Assembly: GCF_044454545.1 (NCBI RefSeq)
Contig: NZ_JBITDV010000001.1
Coordinates: forward strand, 248,001 to 312,000
Direction: 5' to 3'
Length of the DNA: 64,000 bases
Origin: Cryptosporangium sp044454545
GTDB lineage: Bacteria; Actinomycetota; Actinomycetes; Mycobacteriales; Cryptosporangiaceae
Part shown: positions 32,372-41,111 of the stretch, in pieces
How the letters are laid out: each line of letters begins with the position of its first letter
Numbering within the stretch: the stretch's first letter is position 1
Made by a program: the position numbers and the translations under genes
Notes under the pieces: model-generated
Told to the model about the DNA's origin: nothing
The model's database searches: none
What the model saw: the letters and a program-made list of their open reading frames with translations, nothing else

Positions 32372-33349
32372 ATGGTCGCAGTCGAAGCGATCGGGCTGGA
32401 GAAGCGGTACGGCGACGTCGCGGCCGTCCGCGGCATCGACCTGACCGTGCGCACCGGCGAGATCTTCGGTTTCCTGGGCCCGAACGGGGCCGGCAAGTCC
32501 ACCACGATCAGCATGCTGTGCACGCTGATCCGGCCCACCGGTGGCACGGCCCGGGTGGCCGGGTTCGACGTGACGGCCCAGCGGGACGCGGTGCGCAGGC
32601 ACATCGGGCTGGTGTTCCAGGACACGACGCTCGACACCTACCTCTCGGCCGAACGCAACCTGCGCCTGCACGCCGAGCTCTACGGCGTGCCGCGGGCACT
32701 GCTGGACGACCGGCTGCGCTCGGTGCTCGAGATGGTCGGGCTGTGGGAGCGGCGGTCGCACAAGGTGCAGACGTTCTCCGGCGGCATGAAACGCCGGTTG
32801 GAGATCGCCCGCGGTTTGCTGCACTCGCCGCGGGTGCTGTTCCTGGACGAGCCGACGGTCGGGCTCGACCCGCAGACCCGCAGCTCGATCTGGCGCTACA
32901 TCCGCGAGCTCAAGGAGGCCGAAGACATCACGATCTTCCTGACCACGCACTACATGGACGAGGCCGAGTACTGCGACCGGATCGCGATCATGGACTCCGG
33001 CCGCCTCATCGCGCTGGACACGCCCGAGGCGCTGAAGGCCGGCGTCGGGGAGGACCGGGTCCGGATCGAGACCGACGACCACCCGGCCGCGATCGCGGCC
33101 CTCGACGCGGTGTTCGGGGTGCGGGCGTCGGTCTCCGAGGGCGCGGTCACGTTCGGGGTGGCGCGGGGTGAGCAGTTCGTGCCCCGGCTGTTCGCGGAGT
33201 TCCCGCTGCCGATCCGCGCGGTCAGCGTGGCCCGGCCGAGCCTGGACGACGTGTTCCTCTCCTACACCGGATCGACGATCCGCGATGCGGAGGCGTCGTC
33301 GTCGGAGAAGTTCCGATCGAGTGCGTTCGCGCGGATGGGGCGACGATGA
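32372..33349 (+). CDS. ABC transporter ATP-binding protein (DrrA type)
   Basis: 325 residues with Walker A GPNGAGKST (near residue 37), Q-loop FQDTTLD, signature FSGGMKRRLE, Walker B VLFLDEPTVGLDP and the H-loop TTHYMDEAEY. The C-terminal region (SVARPSLDDVFLSYTG) is the DrrA/Drr-type extension that holds the dimer together. It energises export of a drug or lipid through the adjacent permease. The ATG has GGGAGG before it and the gene ends in a 4-base overlap with the permease. Confidence 0.94.
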   Translation: MVAVEAIGLEKRYGDVAAVRGIDLTVRTGEIFGFLGPNGAGKSTTISMLCTLIRPTGGTARVAGFDVTAQRDAVRRHIGLVFQDTTLDTYLSAERNLRLHAELYGVPRALLDDRLRSVLEMVGLWERRSHKVQTFSGGMKRRLEIARGLLHSPRVLFLDEPTVGLDPQTRSSIWRYIRELKEAEDITIFLTTHYMDEAEYCDRIAIMDSGRLIALDTPEALKAGVGEDRVRIETDDHPAAIAALDAVFGVRASVSEGAVTFGVARGEQFVPRLFAEFPLPIRAVSVARPSLDDVFLSYTGSTIRDAEASSSEKFRSSAFARMGRR

Positions 33350-34206
33350 CCACCACGGCGGTTCCGGTCGCGGTCCGGGTGCCGCAGCGGTCCTTCGGCG
33401 GCGAGCTGCGGGCGGTCAAGATCGTCTGGCAGCGGGAGATCATCCGTTTCTCCAGCGACCGGCTGCGGATCGTCACGTCGCTGATCCAGCCGATCCTGTT
33501 CCTGTTCGTGCTGGGTAGCGGCCTGTCCCGGCTGACCGGCGGCAGCACCGAGGGCGTCGACCTGCGGACGTTCATCTTCCCCGGCATCCTCGCGATGTCG
33601 GTGATGTTCACCGCGATGTTCTCGGCCGCGTCGATCGTCTGGGACCGGGAGTTCGGGTTCCTGCGCGAGATGCTGGTCGCGCCGGTCCGGCGCAGCTCGA
33701 TCGTGATCGGGAAGTGCCTCGGCGGGGCGACCGTGGCCGGGTTCCAGGGGCTGGTCGTGCTCGCGCTGGGCGGGTTCGTCGGGGTGCCGTACGCGTTCTC
33801 GCTGCTGGTGTCGGTGTTCGCGCTGCAGATGCTGCTCGCGTTCGCGATCACCGCGTTTGGCGTCATGATGTCGGCGCGGGTGAACCAGATGCAGTCGTTC
33901 ATGGCGCTGACGCAGATGCTGATCATGCCGCTGTTCTTCCTGTCCGGCGCGTTGTTCCCGGTGTCGGGGCTGCCGCGGTGGCTGACCGTGCTCAACCGGA
34001 TCGATCCGCTGACGTACGCGGTCGACCCGATGCGCCGGGTGGTCTTCTCCCACCTCGACCTGCCCGCGGTGGCGGTGGCGCGGCTCGACCCCGGCGTCAC
34101 GTGGGGTGGGTGGCCCGTGCCGGGGTGGCTCGAGGCGGTCGTCGTCCTGGTGCTCGGCGTGGTGTTCCTGGGAGTGGCCATCGTGGAGTTCAACCGGCCC
34201 GAGTGA
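33346..34206 (+). CDS. ABC transporter permease (DrrB type)
   Basis: 286-residue ABC-2 permease with six helices. The conserved ends RFSSDRLRIVTSLIQPILFLFVLGSG, FLREMLVAPVRRSSIVIGK and FLSGALFPVSGLPRWL are typical of the DrrB exporter family. It overlaps the ATPase by 4 bases (ATGA) and forms one exporter with it under the TetR gene. Cargo is unknown. Confidence 0.93.
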   Translation: MTTTAVPVAVRVPQRSFGGELRAVKIVWQREIIRFSSDRLRIVTSLIQPILFLFVLGSGLSRLTGGSTEGVDLRTFIFPGILAMSVMFTAMFSAASIVWDREFGFLREMLVAPVRRSSIVIGKCLGGATVAGFQGLVVLALGGFVGVPYAFSLLVSVFALQMLLAFAITAFGVMMSARVNQMQSFMALTQMLIMPLFFLSGALFPVSGLPRWLTVLNRIDPLTYAVDPMRRVVFSHLDLPAVAVARLDPGVTWGGWPVPGWLEAVVVLVLGVVFLGVAIVEFNRPE

Positions 34207-34290
34207 GCACCGGCGGGGTGGGCCGCGGGCGTGATCCGCACCACTGATTCCCTCGCTGATTCGCCCCGCGCGGTCGGCTGGCTACCCGGT

Positions 34291-34392
34291 GTGACACCAG
34301 GCGCGGATGTGACGTGAGCTACTGAACGGTACGTACGCGCTCCCTCGTGACTTCCGTATATTCCACTGTGGTGGGTGACACGGTCGTGTCAC
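34291..34392. promoter_or_regulatory. conservon promoter region with repeated GTGACAC palindromes
   Basis: The 205-base gap before the conservon holds GTGACAC twice. At 34286-34300 a GGTGT-G-ACACC near-palindrome includes it. At 34375-34392 GTGACAC and GTGTCAC form perfect 7-base arms across GGTC. The second site is 20 bases before the GTG at 34412, suggesting an operator overlapping the leader. TATATT at about 34357 is a possible -10. Confidence 0.45.
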
Positions 34393-34411
34393 GCCTTCGG
34401 AGTCGCGACCC

Positions 34412-35896
34412 GTGAAGGGGCTCATGGCTGAGCGGACGCTGCTGCGAGCCGTGCTGGAACAGCGCGGCTGGGTGAGCTGGCCGGTGTTCGAGATGCAGTT
34501 CTCGGACGCCGCCCGCCGCGTCGCCGAGCGCACGGCGGCCGCGCCGATGAGCATCTCCCAGGCGACGTTCAAGCGCTGGCTGTCGGGCGAGCGCGACCCG
34601 CGGAGCCTGGCCGGTGTGGTGCTGGAGGAGATGCTCGGCGTCGAGACCGAGCTGCTGTTCCGCCCGGCGCCGAGCCACGACGTCGTGCTGCCCCGGCCGC
34701 TGGGCCTCTCGTCCCGCGCGGCGGCGCTCGCCCTGGACGCCCGCTGGGGGAACTCGCTGCTCTGGCCCTCCTCGCCGGCGGCCGGGGTGGACGGGTCCTG
34801 GCGAATGGACGGCCTGGGCCTCTTCGACGGCACGACGGTGGCCGTGCAGGCCTACGAGGCGTCGGCGTTACCGGGCGATCTCGTCGGCATCGGGCCGGAC
34901 GACGTCGCACACCTGCGGACGTTCGTGCGGCCGCTGCGGCGCGGACTGGTGCTGGCCGCGCTGAGCGGAGCCGGTCTCTACGCGCTGGACGCCGCCCACG
35001 TCCGCCGGTACCTGGCCGTCGACCGCCCCGAGGACGTGCTGCCGATCCCGGCCGCCTACCGCCTGGACGACCTCACCTACGGGCTGATCTGGGCGCTGAC
35101 CAACCTGGACGACGGGCTGTCGGCGGACGACGCCGCGCTGCGCCGGGCGGCCGCCGATCTGGACGGCGCGGCCGACCGTCCGCTCTCGGCGGTCGCTCGG
35201 GCGGCGCTGCCGGGCCTGTCGGGCGTGGGCGCGGCCTGGCTGGGATCGCGGTGCTGCGCCCGGCACGCCGTGCGGTGGCTGCCGGACGAGATCGGCACCT
35301 GGGCGCTCTGGAACCGGGAGTGCCGCGGCGAGGAGGCCGCGTCCTGGCTGTTCTTCCGGCACCAGCACGCGCTGCTCCGGCAGGCGGCCCACCGGGCGTC
35401 CGACGGGGTGGCCGCGTTCTGTGTCCCGGCCGCCGCGGTGAAGGGCAGCCCCGGGTTCGAGCGGCTGCTGTTGTTCCTCGCGGTCGCGTGGGCCGAGTGC
35501 GCGGGCGTGCCCGCGCTGGTCTGCACCGAGCCGGAGTACGCCCAGATCGACGGCTTCCTGCTGGTACCCGGGAGGCGCGCGGTGGTCACGAACTGGCTCC
35601 GCGTCCCGGACGTGTGCCAGGTGGACGTCACCGACCGCAAAGCCCAGCTCCGCGCGTACACCGACGCCGTGGAGCACGCCCGCGCGCACACCGTCGCGAC
35701 CGGGCCGACCCCGGGCCGCCGCCTCCGGGCACTCGCCGACTACCTGCAACTCGACTGGTCGTGGCTCGTCCGGCGGGCCCGCGAGCTGAGCGAGTACGGA
35801 CTCGTCGACATGCTGCACGCGCGCAGCCGCCTCCTGACGCTGAGCCAGGCCGATTCCGTCCTGGCCTTCCTCGGAAAGCTGGATTCCGATGTATGA
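34412..35896 (+). CDS. helix-turn-helix protein, first gene of the conservon
   Basis: This 494-residue protein has an N-terminal HTH-like segment (ISQATFKRWLSGERDPRSLAG then LEEMLGVETELLF) of the kind seen in Streptomyces XRE-like regulators. The rest is a large helical domain without a named family (AWLGSRCCARHAVRWLPDEIG, LQLDWSWLVRRARELSEYG). Its stop overlaps the cvnA start by 8 bases, so the two are translationally coupled. It probably senses a signal or controls the conservon; this is inferred. The start could also be ATG 34424. Confidence 0.75.
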   Translation: MKGLMAERTLLRAVLEQRGWVSWPVFEMQFSDAARRVAERTAAAPMSISQATFKRWLSGERDPRSLAGVVLEEMLGVETELLFRPAPSHDVVLPRPLGLSSRAAALALDARWGNSLLWPSSPAAGVDGSWRMDGLGLFDGTTVAVQAYEASALPGDLVGIGPDDVAHLRTFVRPLRRGLVLAALSGAGLYALDAAHVRRYLAVDRPEDVLPIPAAYRLDDLTYGLIWALTNLDDGLSADDAALRRAAADLDGAADRPLSAVARAALPGLSGVGAAWLGSRCCARHAVRWLPDEIGTWALWNRECRGEEAASWLFFRHQHALLRQAAHRASDGVAAFCVPAAAVKGSPGFERLLLFLAVAWAECAGVPALVCTEPEYAQIDGFLLVPGRRAVVTNWLRVPDVCQVDVTDRKAQLRAYTDAVEHARAHTVATGPTPGRRLRALADYLQLDWSWLVRRARELSEYGLVDMLHARSRLLTLSQADSVLAFLGKLDSDV

Positions 35897-37739
35897 CACA
35901 CCTTCGACCGGCGCGTTCGACGGGCCCCCGCCACCGGGCGACACCGAGCAGCCCAAGACCGAGCGCAAGACCGAGCAGCTCAGAACGCTGCCTCCGGACG
36001 CCGCACCCCCGGGGCTGCGCGCCCGGCTGGTCTGGATCGTCGTGGTCTCGCTGGTACTCGTCGCGCTGATCGGCGCCGGAGCGGCGGTGACGGCCGCGGC
36101 CGTCGGCGCGTCGGTCTGGGTCGGGGTGGGCGCGGCGGCCGGGTGGCTGGCCGTGCTGCTCGGCGCGCTGCTCGCCGTCAACCGCGCGATGCGTGCGGTC
36201 GGGCTCCGGATCGCCGACGAGCGGGCGAGCCGGATCAAGGCCGAGCACGCCGCCTGGGAAGCCCAGTGGCGGGAGAACTCCGGCCGCTCCGCGCTCGACC
36301 AGCGGCAGCGGGCGATCGACGAGCAGCAGCACGCCACGGTCGTCGCGGTCGCGCAGGTCAACGCCGCGCTGGCGGAATCGGTCGAGGAGCTGGGCCGGGT
36401 CGCGGTGGCGATCCGCCGCGGCGACGAGCCGGACGCGCAGGTGCCCGCCCTTCCGGCCACGGACGCCTGGCCGGCGCCGCTCACCGAGCTGCAGGCCGGC
36501 GTCCGGGAACTGATGCAGGCCTCGTTCGGCGTGGCGACGATGACCACCTCGAACCAGCCCGTCGGCGTCCTGATCACGCTGGCCCGGCGGCTGCAGCCGC
36601 TGATCCACCGCGCGATCAAGGAACTCGACGCGCTGGAGAGCCAGGTCGAGGACCCGGACCTGCTCAACGCGCTGTTCCAGCTCGACCACCTGGTCACCCG
36701 GGCCCGGCGGCAGGCCGAGAGCATCGCGGTGCTCGGCGGTGCGACCGCCCGGCAGATCCGCAAGCCGGTGCCGGTCTACACGGTCCTGCGGCAGGCGATC
36801 GCCGAGATCGAGCACTACGGCCGGGTGAAGGTGCTGCGGCCGGTGCACGGCACGATCGTCGGCCACGCGGTCACCGAGGTCATCCACCTGATCGCCGAGC
36901 TGGTCGAGAACGCGACCGCGTTCTCGCCGCCGGACTCCCGGGTGCAGGTCCAGGTCGACCTGGTGCCCGACGGGCTCTCGATCGAGATCGACGACCTCGG
37001 CTTGGTGATGGCGGCCGACCTGCGTCAGCGGATGAACCAATTGCTGACGACACCGGAGCGCCTCGACGTGGGGGAGCAGCTCAAGGACGGCCGGATCGGG
37101 CTGATCGTCGTCGCCGCGATCGCGCGCCGGTACCAGATCCGGGTGCGGCTCGAGCGCAACGAGCGCGGCGGCAACCGGGCCCTGGTCGTCCTGCCGGAGA
37201 AGCTGCTGGCCGAGGAGCCGCTGCGCCGCACCGACCTGGGGCCGTCCGCGCTGCCGCCGGCGCCGGTAGGCACGGTAGGCACCGTGACCGGTACCGCCGT
37301 GGTGGCGGGTACCGTGACCGCCCCCGCGCCGAGCGTCAACGGCAGCGGCGGGCTGCCGCGCCGGGCCGGGGACGCCCGGCCGCACGGCGACGAGGACACC
37401 GGGGCTCTCGGGCTGAGCGAGGACGACCGGCGACGGCTGGCCGACCTCGGCCGGGCCGCGTCCACCGGCTACCCGCAGACCCGGGTCCCGGCCGACGCCG
37501 AGGCTCCTCCCGCCGACCCGGGAGCCGACCCGGCGGAGCTGCCGCCGGGTGACGTGGTCCGCCCGCCGCTGCCCCGGCGGGACGGCCAGCACATGGTCCC
37601 GGAGCTGCGCACCGCCGCCGGGCCCGAGCCGGCGGCCGATACCAGCGAGCCGGGCGCCCACAACCCCGGTCTGTTCGCCTCCTACCAGCGCGGACGCGAA
37701 CGAGCCGACACCGAGGAGACCCCGCCGTCGGCGGGCTGA
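35889..37739 (+). CDS. cvnA: conservon sensor ATPase (CvnA-like)
   Basis: The 616-residue membrane sensor has two helices near residues 45-105 (WIVVVSLVLVALIGAGAAVT, WLAVLLGALLAV). A helical sensing/dimerisation region follows, then an HATPase_c domain with ELVENATAFSPPDS (N box, about residue 340) and GLSIEIDDLGLVMA (G1). No phospho-accepting H-box motif is seen, as in CvnA proteins, which resemble histidine kinases but may act as scaffolds for the GTPase. The C-terminal about 180 residues are Pro/Ala-rich and disordered. It precedes cvnB by 28 bases. Confidence 0.92.
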   Translation: MYDTPSTGAFDGPPPPGDTEQPKTERKTEQLRTLPPDAAPPGLRARLVWIVVVSLVLVALIGAGAAVTAAAVGASVWVGVGAAAGWLAVLLGALLAVNRAMRAVGLRIADERASRIKAEHAAWEAQWRENSGRSALDQRQRAIDEQQHATVVAVAQVNAALAESVEELGRVAVAIRRGDEPDAQVPALPATDAWPAPLTELQAGVRELMQASFGVATMTTSNQPVGVLITLARRLQPLIHRAIKELDALESQVEDPDLLNALFQLDHLVTRARRQAESIAVLGGATARQIRKPVPVYTVLRQAIAEIEHYGRVKVLRPVHGTIVGHAVTEVIHLIAELVENATAFSPPDSRVQVQVDLVPDGLSIEIDDLGLVMAADLRQRMNQLLTTPERLDVGEQLKDGRIGLIVVAAIARRYQIRVRLERNERGGNRALVVLPEKLLAEEPLRRTDLGPSALPPAPVGTVGTVTGTAVVAGTVTAPAPSVNGSGGLPRRAGDARPHGDEDTGALGLSEDDRRRLADLGRAASTGYPQTRVPADAEAPPADPGADPAELPPGDVVRPPLPRRDGQHMVPELRTAAGPEPAADTSEPGAHNPGLFASYQRGRERADTEETPPSAG

Positions 37740-37767
37740 CGTCAGCGTCCAGGAGAGAGTTCCACCG

Positions 37768-38211
37768 ATGACCGATATGACCAATGGCTTCGCCACCCCC
37801 GCGACGCCGAACCTGTCGTGGATCCTCGACGAGTTCAAACGGGACACTCCCGACGTCCAGACCGCGGTCGCGGTCAGCATCGACGGCATCTCGACGTACG
37901 CCAACACCGGACTCACCACGGCGGACAACGAGCGGCTGGCCGCGATCACCTCGGGCTTCCACAGCCTGGCCCTCGGGCTCGGCACGCAGTTCGAGGGCGG
38001 ACGTGTGCGGCAGGTCGTGGCCGAGCTGGACAACATGCTGTTCTTCGTGGCCGCGGCCGGGCGCAACACGCTGCTCTCGGTGCTCGCGGCGCCGCACGCC
38101 GACGCGGGCATCGTCGGCTACGAGATGACGCTGCTCGCCCGGAGGGTCGGTGACTACTTCGCCACGGCGGGCCGGGTCGGCAGCCATCGCCTCGACGGCT
38201 TCGCGGGCTGA
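37768..38211 (+). CDS. cvnB: conservon roadblock/LC7 protein (CvnB-like)
   Basis: The 147-residue single roadblock domain contains LSWILDEFKRDTPDVQTAV, then GISTYANTGLTTADNERLAA and EMTLLARRVGDYF. CvnB acts as an adaptor, possibly a GTPase-activating protein for CvnD. The ATG is preceded by AGGAGAGAG. It follows cvnA directly. Confidence 0.93.
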   Translation: MTDMTNGFATPATPNLSWILDEFKRDTPDVQTAVAVSIDGISTYANTGLTTADNERLAAITSGFHSLALGLGTQFEGGRVRQVVAELDNMLFFVAAAGRNTLLSVLAAPHADAGIVGYEMTLLARRVGDYFATAGRVGSHRLDGFAG

Positions 38212-38217
38212 CGACCG

Positions 38218-38598
38218 GTGACCGAAGACCAGTGGCCCGGAAGCAGACCGTGGGTCGAGGACGACGACACCGAGGCGGTGCGCCCGTATGCCGTGACCGG
38301 GGGGCGGACCGCTCCGGCCGTCCCCATCGACCTGATGGCACTGGTCCGGTCCACCGGTGCGGTCCCGGAGCACCATCTGGACCCCGAGCAGCTGCACGCG
38401 GTGACCGTGTGCTCGGCGGAGCCGCGCACGGTCGCGGAGGTCGCGGCCGCGCTGCGCCGTCCGGTCCAGGTCACCAAGATTCTGATCTCCGATCTGATCG
38501 GACTGGGTGCGGTGCGGTTGCGCACCGCGGCGGCCGCCGAAGGGCGGAACCGCGAACGTCTCCTGGAGAAACTGCTCGATGGACTCGAAAACCTCTGA
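38218..38598 (+). CDS. cvnC: conservon DUF742 protein (CvnC-like)
   Basis: The 126-residue protein has the DUF742 signature VRPYAVTGGRTAP, with an acidic start (EDDDTEAV), and a winged-helix-like rest (HAVTVCSAEPRTVAEVAAAL). It begins 6 bases after cvnB. It is a conserved part of the conservon complex and may bind the GTPase or CvnA. Confidence 0.92.
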   Translation: MTEDQWPGSRPWVEDDDTEAVRPYAVTGGRTAPAVPIDLMALVRSTGAVPEHHLDPEQLHAVTVCSAEPRTVAEVAAALRRPVQVTKILISDLIGLGAVRLRTAAAAEGRNRERLLEKLLDGLENL

Positions 38599-39172
38599 CA
38601 CCGAGGGCTCTGATGAGGCCTTTCCGTTCATCCCGCTCAAGATCCTGGTGGCCGGCGGCTTCGGCGTCGGCAAGACGACGCTGGTCAGGTCGATCAGCGA
38701 GATCACTCCGGTGACCACCGAGGCGCTGATCACGGCGGCCAGCGCCAAGCTGGACCACCTCGAGGGCATCGAGGGCAAGACCACGACGACCGTCGCGATG
38801 GACTTCGGCCGCATCTCGTTCCCGGCCCAGAAGCTCCGGCTCTACCTCTGGGGGACGCCCGGGCAGGACCGGTTCTGGTTCATGTGGGACGAGCTGGCGC
38901 TGGGTGCGGTCGGCGCGGTCGTCCTCGTCGACACCCGGCGGCTGGCCGACAGCTTCGCGGCCGTGGAGTACTTCCTCGATCGCGACCTGCCGTTCGTCGT
39001 CGCGGTGAACGAGTTCGACGGCTCGTACAGCTACACCGGCCCGGAGATCGGTGAGGCGCTCGACCTGCGGCCGGGGGTGCCGGTCGTGCACTGCGACGCG
39101 CGGCTCGCCCGATCGGTGACCGACGTGCTGATCACGGTCGTGAAGCACTCTCTCGCTGCCACTGGCACCTGA
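38579..39172 (+). CDS. cvnD: conservon GTPase (CvnD-like)
   Basis: The 197-residue Ras-like GTPase has VAGGFGVGKTTLV (P-loop), TTVAMDFGRI (switch I region) and LWGTPGQDRFW (D-x-x-G region with W-G-T-P-G-Q). VVAVNEFDG replaces the classic NKxD. This matches CvnD. It starts 20 bases inside cvnC, so translation is coupled. Cycling between GTP and GDP states is expected to transmit the signal from the sensor. Confidence 0.93.
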   Translation: MDSKTSDTEGSDEAFPFIPLKILVAGGFGVGKTTLVRSISEITPVTTEALITAASAKLDHLEGIEGKTTTTVAMDFGRISFPAQKLRLYLWGTPGQDRFWFMWDELALGAVGAVVLVDTRRLADSFAAVEYFLDRDLPFVVAVNEFDGSYSYTGPEIGEALDLRPGVPVVHCDARLARSVTDVLITVVKHSLAATGT

Positions 39173-39185
39173 CCAAGGAGCACGT

Positions 39186-39749
39186 ATGCCTTTCGACGAG
39201 GAAACCGGGCTGGACCTGCCCCGGCCCGACGTCCACGCACCGGAACGGGTGGCCCGGCTGCGGGAACTCGGTCTCTACGACACGCCGGACCAGGGTTTCG
39301 ACGCGCTCGCGACGAAACTCGCGCAGGACGGCGCGAACCTGGCCGGCATCGAGTACGCGCCGTACGCGATGGTGAACTTCCGGACCGACCGGCACCAGTT
39401 CTTCGCCGGTCTGCACGTGCCGTCGGAGTCGCAGCCCGCGGACGGCGACGGTGTCTCCCGGGTGATGGACCTCGAGCACGGGTACTGCCCGGAGGTCGTC
39501 GGCCGGGGCAAGGCGCTGGTGCTCGACGACGTCTGCGCGCACCCGCGGTTCGAGAGCAACGAGGTCGTCGACCTGATCGGGATCCGCAGCTACCTCGGTG
39601 ACGTCGTGCACGATCCGCGCAGCGGGCTGGTGCTCGGGACGGCGTGCATCGTCGACACCGAGCGGCGGATGTGGGGCCGGGCCGGGCTGAAGCTGATCAA
39701 GGACGCGGTGTCGCAGATCGAGCAGCGCGTCTGGGAGCTGGGCCGCTGA
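39186..39749 (+). CDS. GAF domain protein of the conservon
   Basis: The 187-residue GAF-type sensor contains RVARLRELGLYDTPDQGFDALA, then FRTDRHQFFAGLHVPSE and LEHGYCPEVVGRGKALVLDD, with a Cys in the GYCPEVV turn. It begins 13 bases after cvnD with AAGGAG before the ATG. GAF proteins of this kind are a common sixth gene in conservons and could sense light, redox or a small molecule. The ligand is not evident. Confidence 0.87.
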   Translation: MPFDEETGLDLPRPDVHAPERVARLRELGLYDTPDQGFDALATKLAQDGANLAGIEYAPYAMVNFRTDRHQFFAGLHVPSESQPADGDGVSRVMDLEHGYCPEVVGRGKALVLDDVCAHPRFESNEVVDLIGIRSYLGDVVHDPRSGLVLGTACIVDTERRMWGRAGLKLIKDAVSQIEQRVWELGR

Positions 39750-39761
39750 CGGCAGGGGAGA

Positions 39762-39791
39762 GCCCCGGACCTCGTCGTTGAGGCCCGGGGC
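39762..39791 (+). terminator. conservon terminator
   Basis: GCCCCGGACCTC (39762-39773) pairs with GAGGCCCGGGGC (39780-39791) with a single A-C mismatch and a six-base loop. It lies 12 bases after the last conservon gene and before the converging acyl-CoA dehydrogenase, so it may serve both sides. Confidence 0.75.
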
Positions 39792-39842
39792 CGCGGGAGC
39801 GGCGCCCGGGGAGCGGCCCGGCGCCCGCGACGCCGGGAGGTC

Positions 39843-41111
39843 TCAGACCGCTTCGGCCTCGACCAGCGCCTCGGCCCGGGGCGCGGGGAGCAGCGTGGCC
39901 AGGGCGTCGTCGGTTTCGGCGGCGTTCGACGAGAGGAAGCGGGTCGACCAGGGCGCGCCCTTGACCTGGCTGAGCGCGTACTCGGCGAGCCGGAGCCGCT
40001 GGACCGCCGAGGTCCCGGCGGGCGGCAGGATGTGGAACGCGTCGCGCTGGTAGCGGGCGATCGGCGAGTCGTCGGGGAACAGCACGTGGGCCCCGTGGAT
40101 CTCGACCGCCAGCCGGGCCGAGTCCAGCGCGTACTCGGCGTTGATCAGTTTGGCGTTCTGCAGTTCGGCGTCGCATTCTACGCCCTGGTCGAGCAGGTGC
40201 GCGGCGTGGTACGCGGCCAGCCGGGCGGTCATCAGCTGCGACTGCATGCGCCCGATCTGGTCGCGGACGGTCGGTAGTTCGGCGACCGGCCGGCCGTAGC
40301 GGCGCTGCCAGCCGGCGAACCGTACGGTCTCGGCGACCACCGCCTCGTGGATACCGAGCGAGACCGCGGTCAGGTTCGGGCGCCCGACCAGGATGCTGGA
40401 GGAGTAGGCGACGTCGAGCCCGTCTCCTTCGGCGCCGAGCCGGTTCGCGGCCGGGATCCGGCACTCGTCGAAGATCAGCTCGCCGAAGCTGAACCCGGGC
40501 AACCCGACGGCGGGGCGGTGGGGCGCCGCCGAGAAGCCCGGGCGGTCGGCCTCGACGAGGAACGCGGACAGGCTCCGGCGCCCGGAACCGGCGCCGGTGC
40601 GGGCCACGACCCCGTGCAGGTCACCGACGTGGCTGTTGCCCACGTAGGCCTTGCGGCCGTTGAGGACGTAGTCGTCGCCGTCGCGCCGGGCGGTCGTCGA
40701 CATGCCGAGGACGTGACTGCCGGACGTCAGCTCGGTGACCGCGATCGTCGGGAGACAGGCGCCGCCGGCGACGGCGGGCAGCCACTGCTTCTTCTGCGCG
40801 TCGGTGCCGAAGTGCTGGATCTTCGCGGTGCCCAGCTGGGAGGCCTGGACCATCGCGCCCATCGCGCCGCTGACGCGGGAGAGCTCCTCGATGATGATCG
40901 TCTTGGCGACGTGGCCGGCGTCCATGCCGCCGTAGTCGGCGCCGATCGTCGCGCCGATCCAGCCCTGCCGGGCGATCAGCCGGGACAGCTCGTGGGCGAC
41001 GCCCCGGTCGTTCTCCATCGCCGCGACCCGGGGCGCGACCTCCGTCTCGGCGAAGGACCGCACGTCGGAACGGATCCGGTGGTGACGATCGGTGCTGAAA
41101 TAGCCGTCCAT
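39843..41111 (-). CDS. acyl-CoA dehydrogenase family protein
   Basis: The 422-residue flavoprotein has the ACAD fold: an N-terminal helical domain (DVRSFAETEVAPRVAAMEND), a beta domain with TIAVTELTSGSHVLGMSTTA (FAD site), and a C-terminal four-helix bundle. Its catalytic base is not evident and the active-site loop differs from classic short-chain ACADs. The C-terminal region has VEIHGAHVLF and YQRDAFHILP. It could act on an unusual acyl or carrier-bound substrate. No neighbouring fatty acid gene explains it. Convergent with the conservon. Confidence 0.88.
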   Translation of the reverse strand: MDGYFSTDRHHRIRSDVRSFAETEVAPRVAAMENDRGVAHELSRLIARQGWIGATIGADYGGMDAGHVAKTIIIEELSRVSGAMGAMVQASQLGTAKIQHFGTDAQKKQWLPAVAGGACLPTIAVTELTSGSHVLGMSTTARRDGDDYVLNGRKAYVGNSHVGDLHGVVARTGAGSGRRSLSAFLVEADRPGFSAAPHRPAVGLPGFSFGELIFDECRIPAANRLGAEGDGLDVAYSSSILVGRPNLTAVSLGIHEAVVAETVRFAGWQRRYGRPVAELPTVRDQIGRMQSQLMTARLAAYHAAHLLDQGVECDAELQNAKLINAEYALDSARLAVEIHGAHVLFPDDSPIARYQRDAFHILPPAGTSAVQRLRLAEYALSQVKGAPWSTRFLSSNAAETDDALATLLPAPRAEALVEAEAV

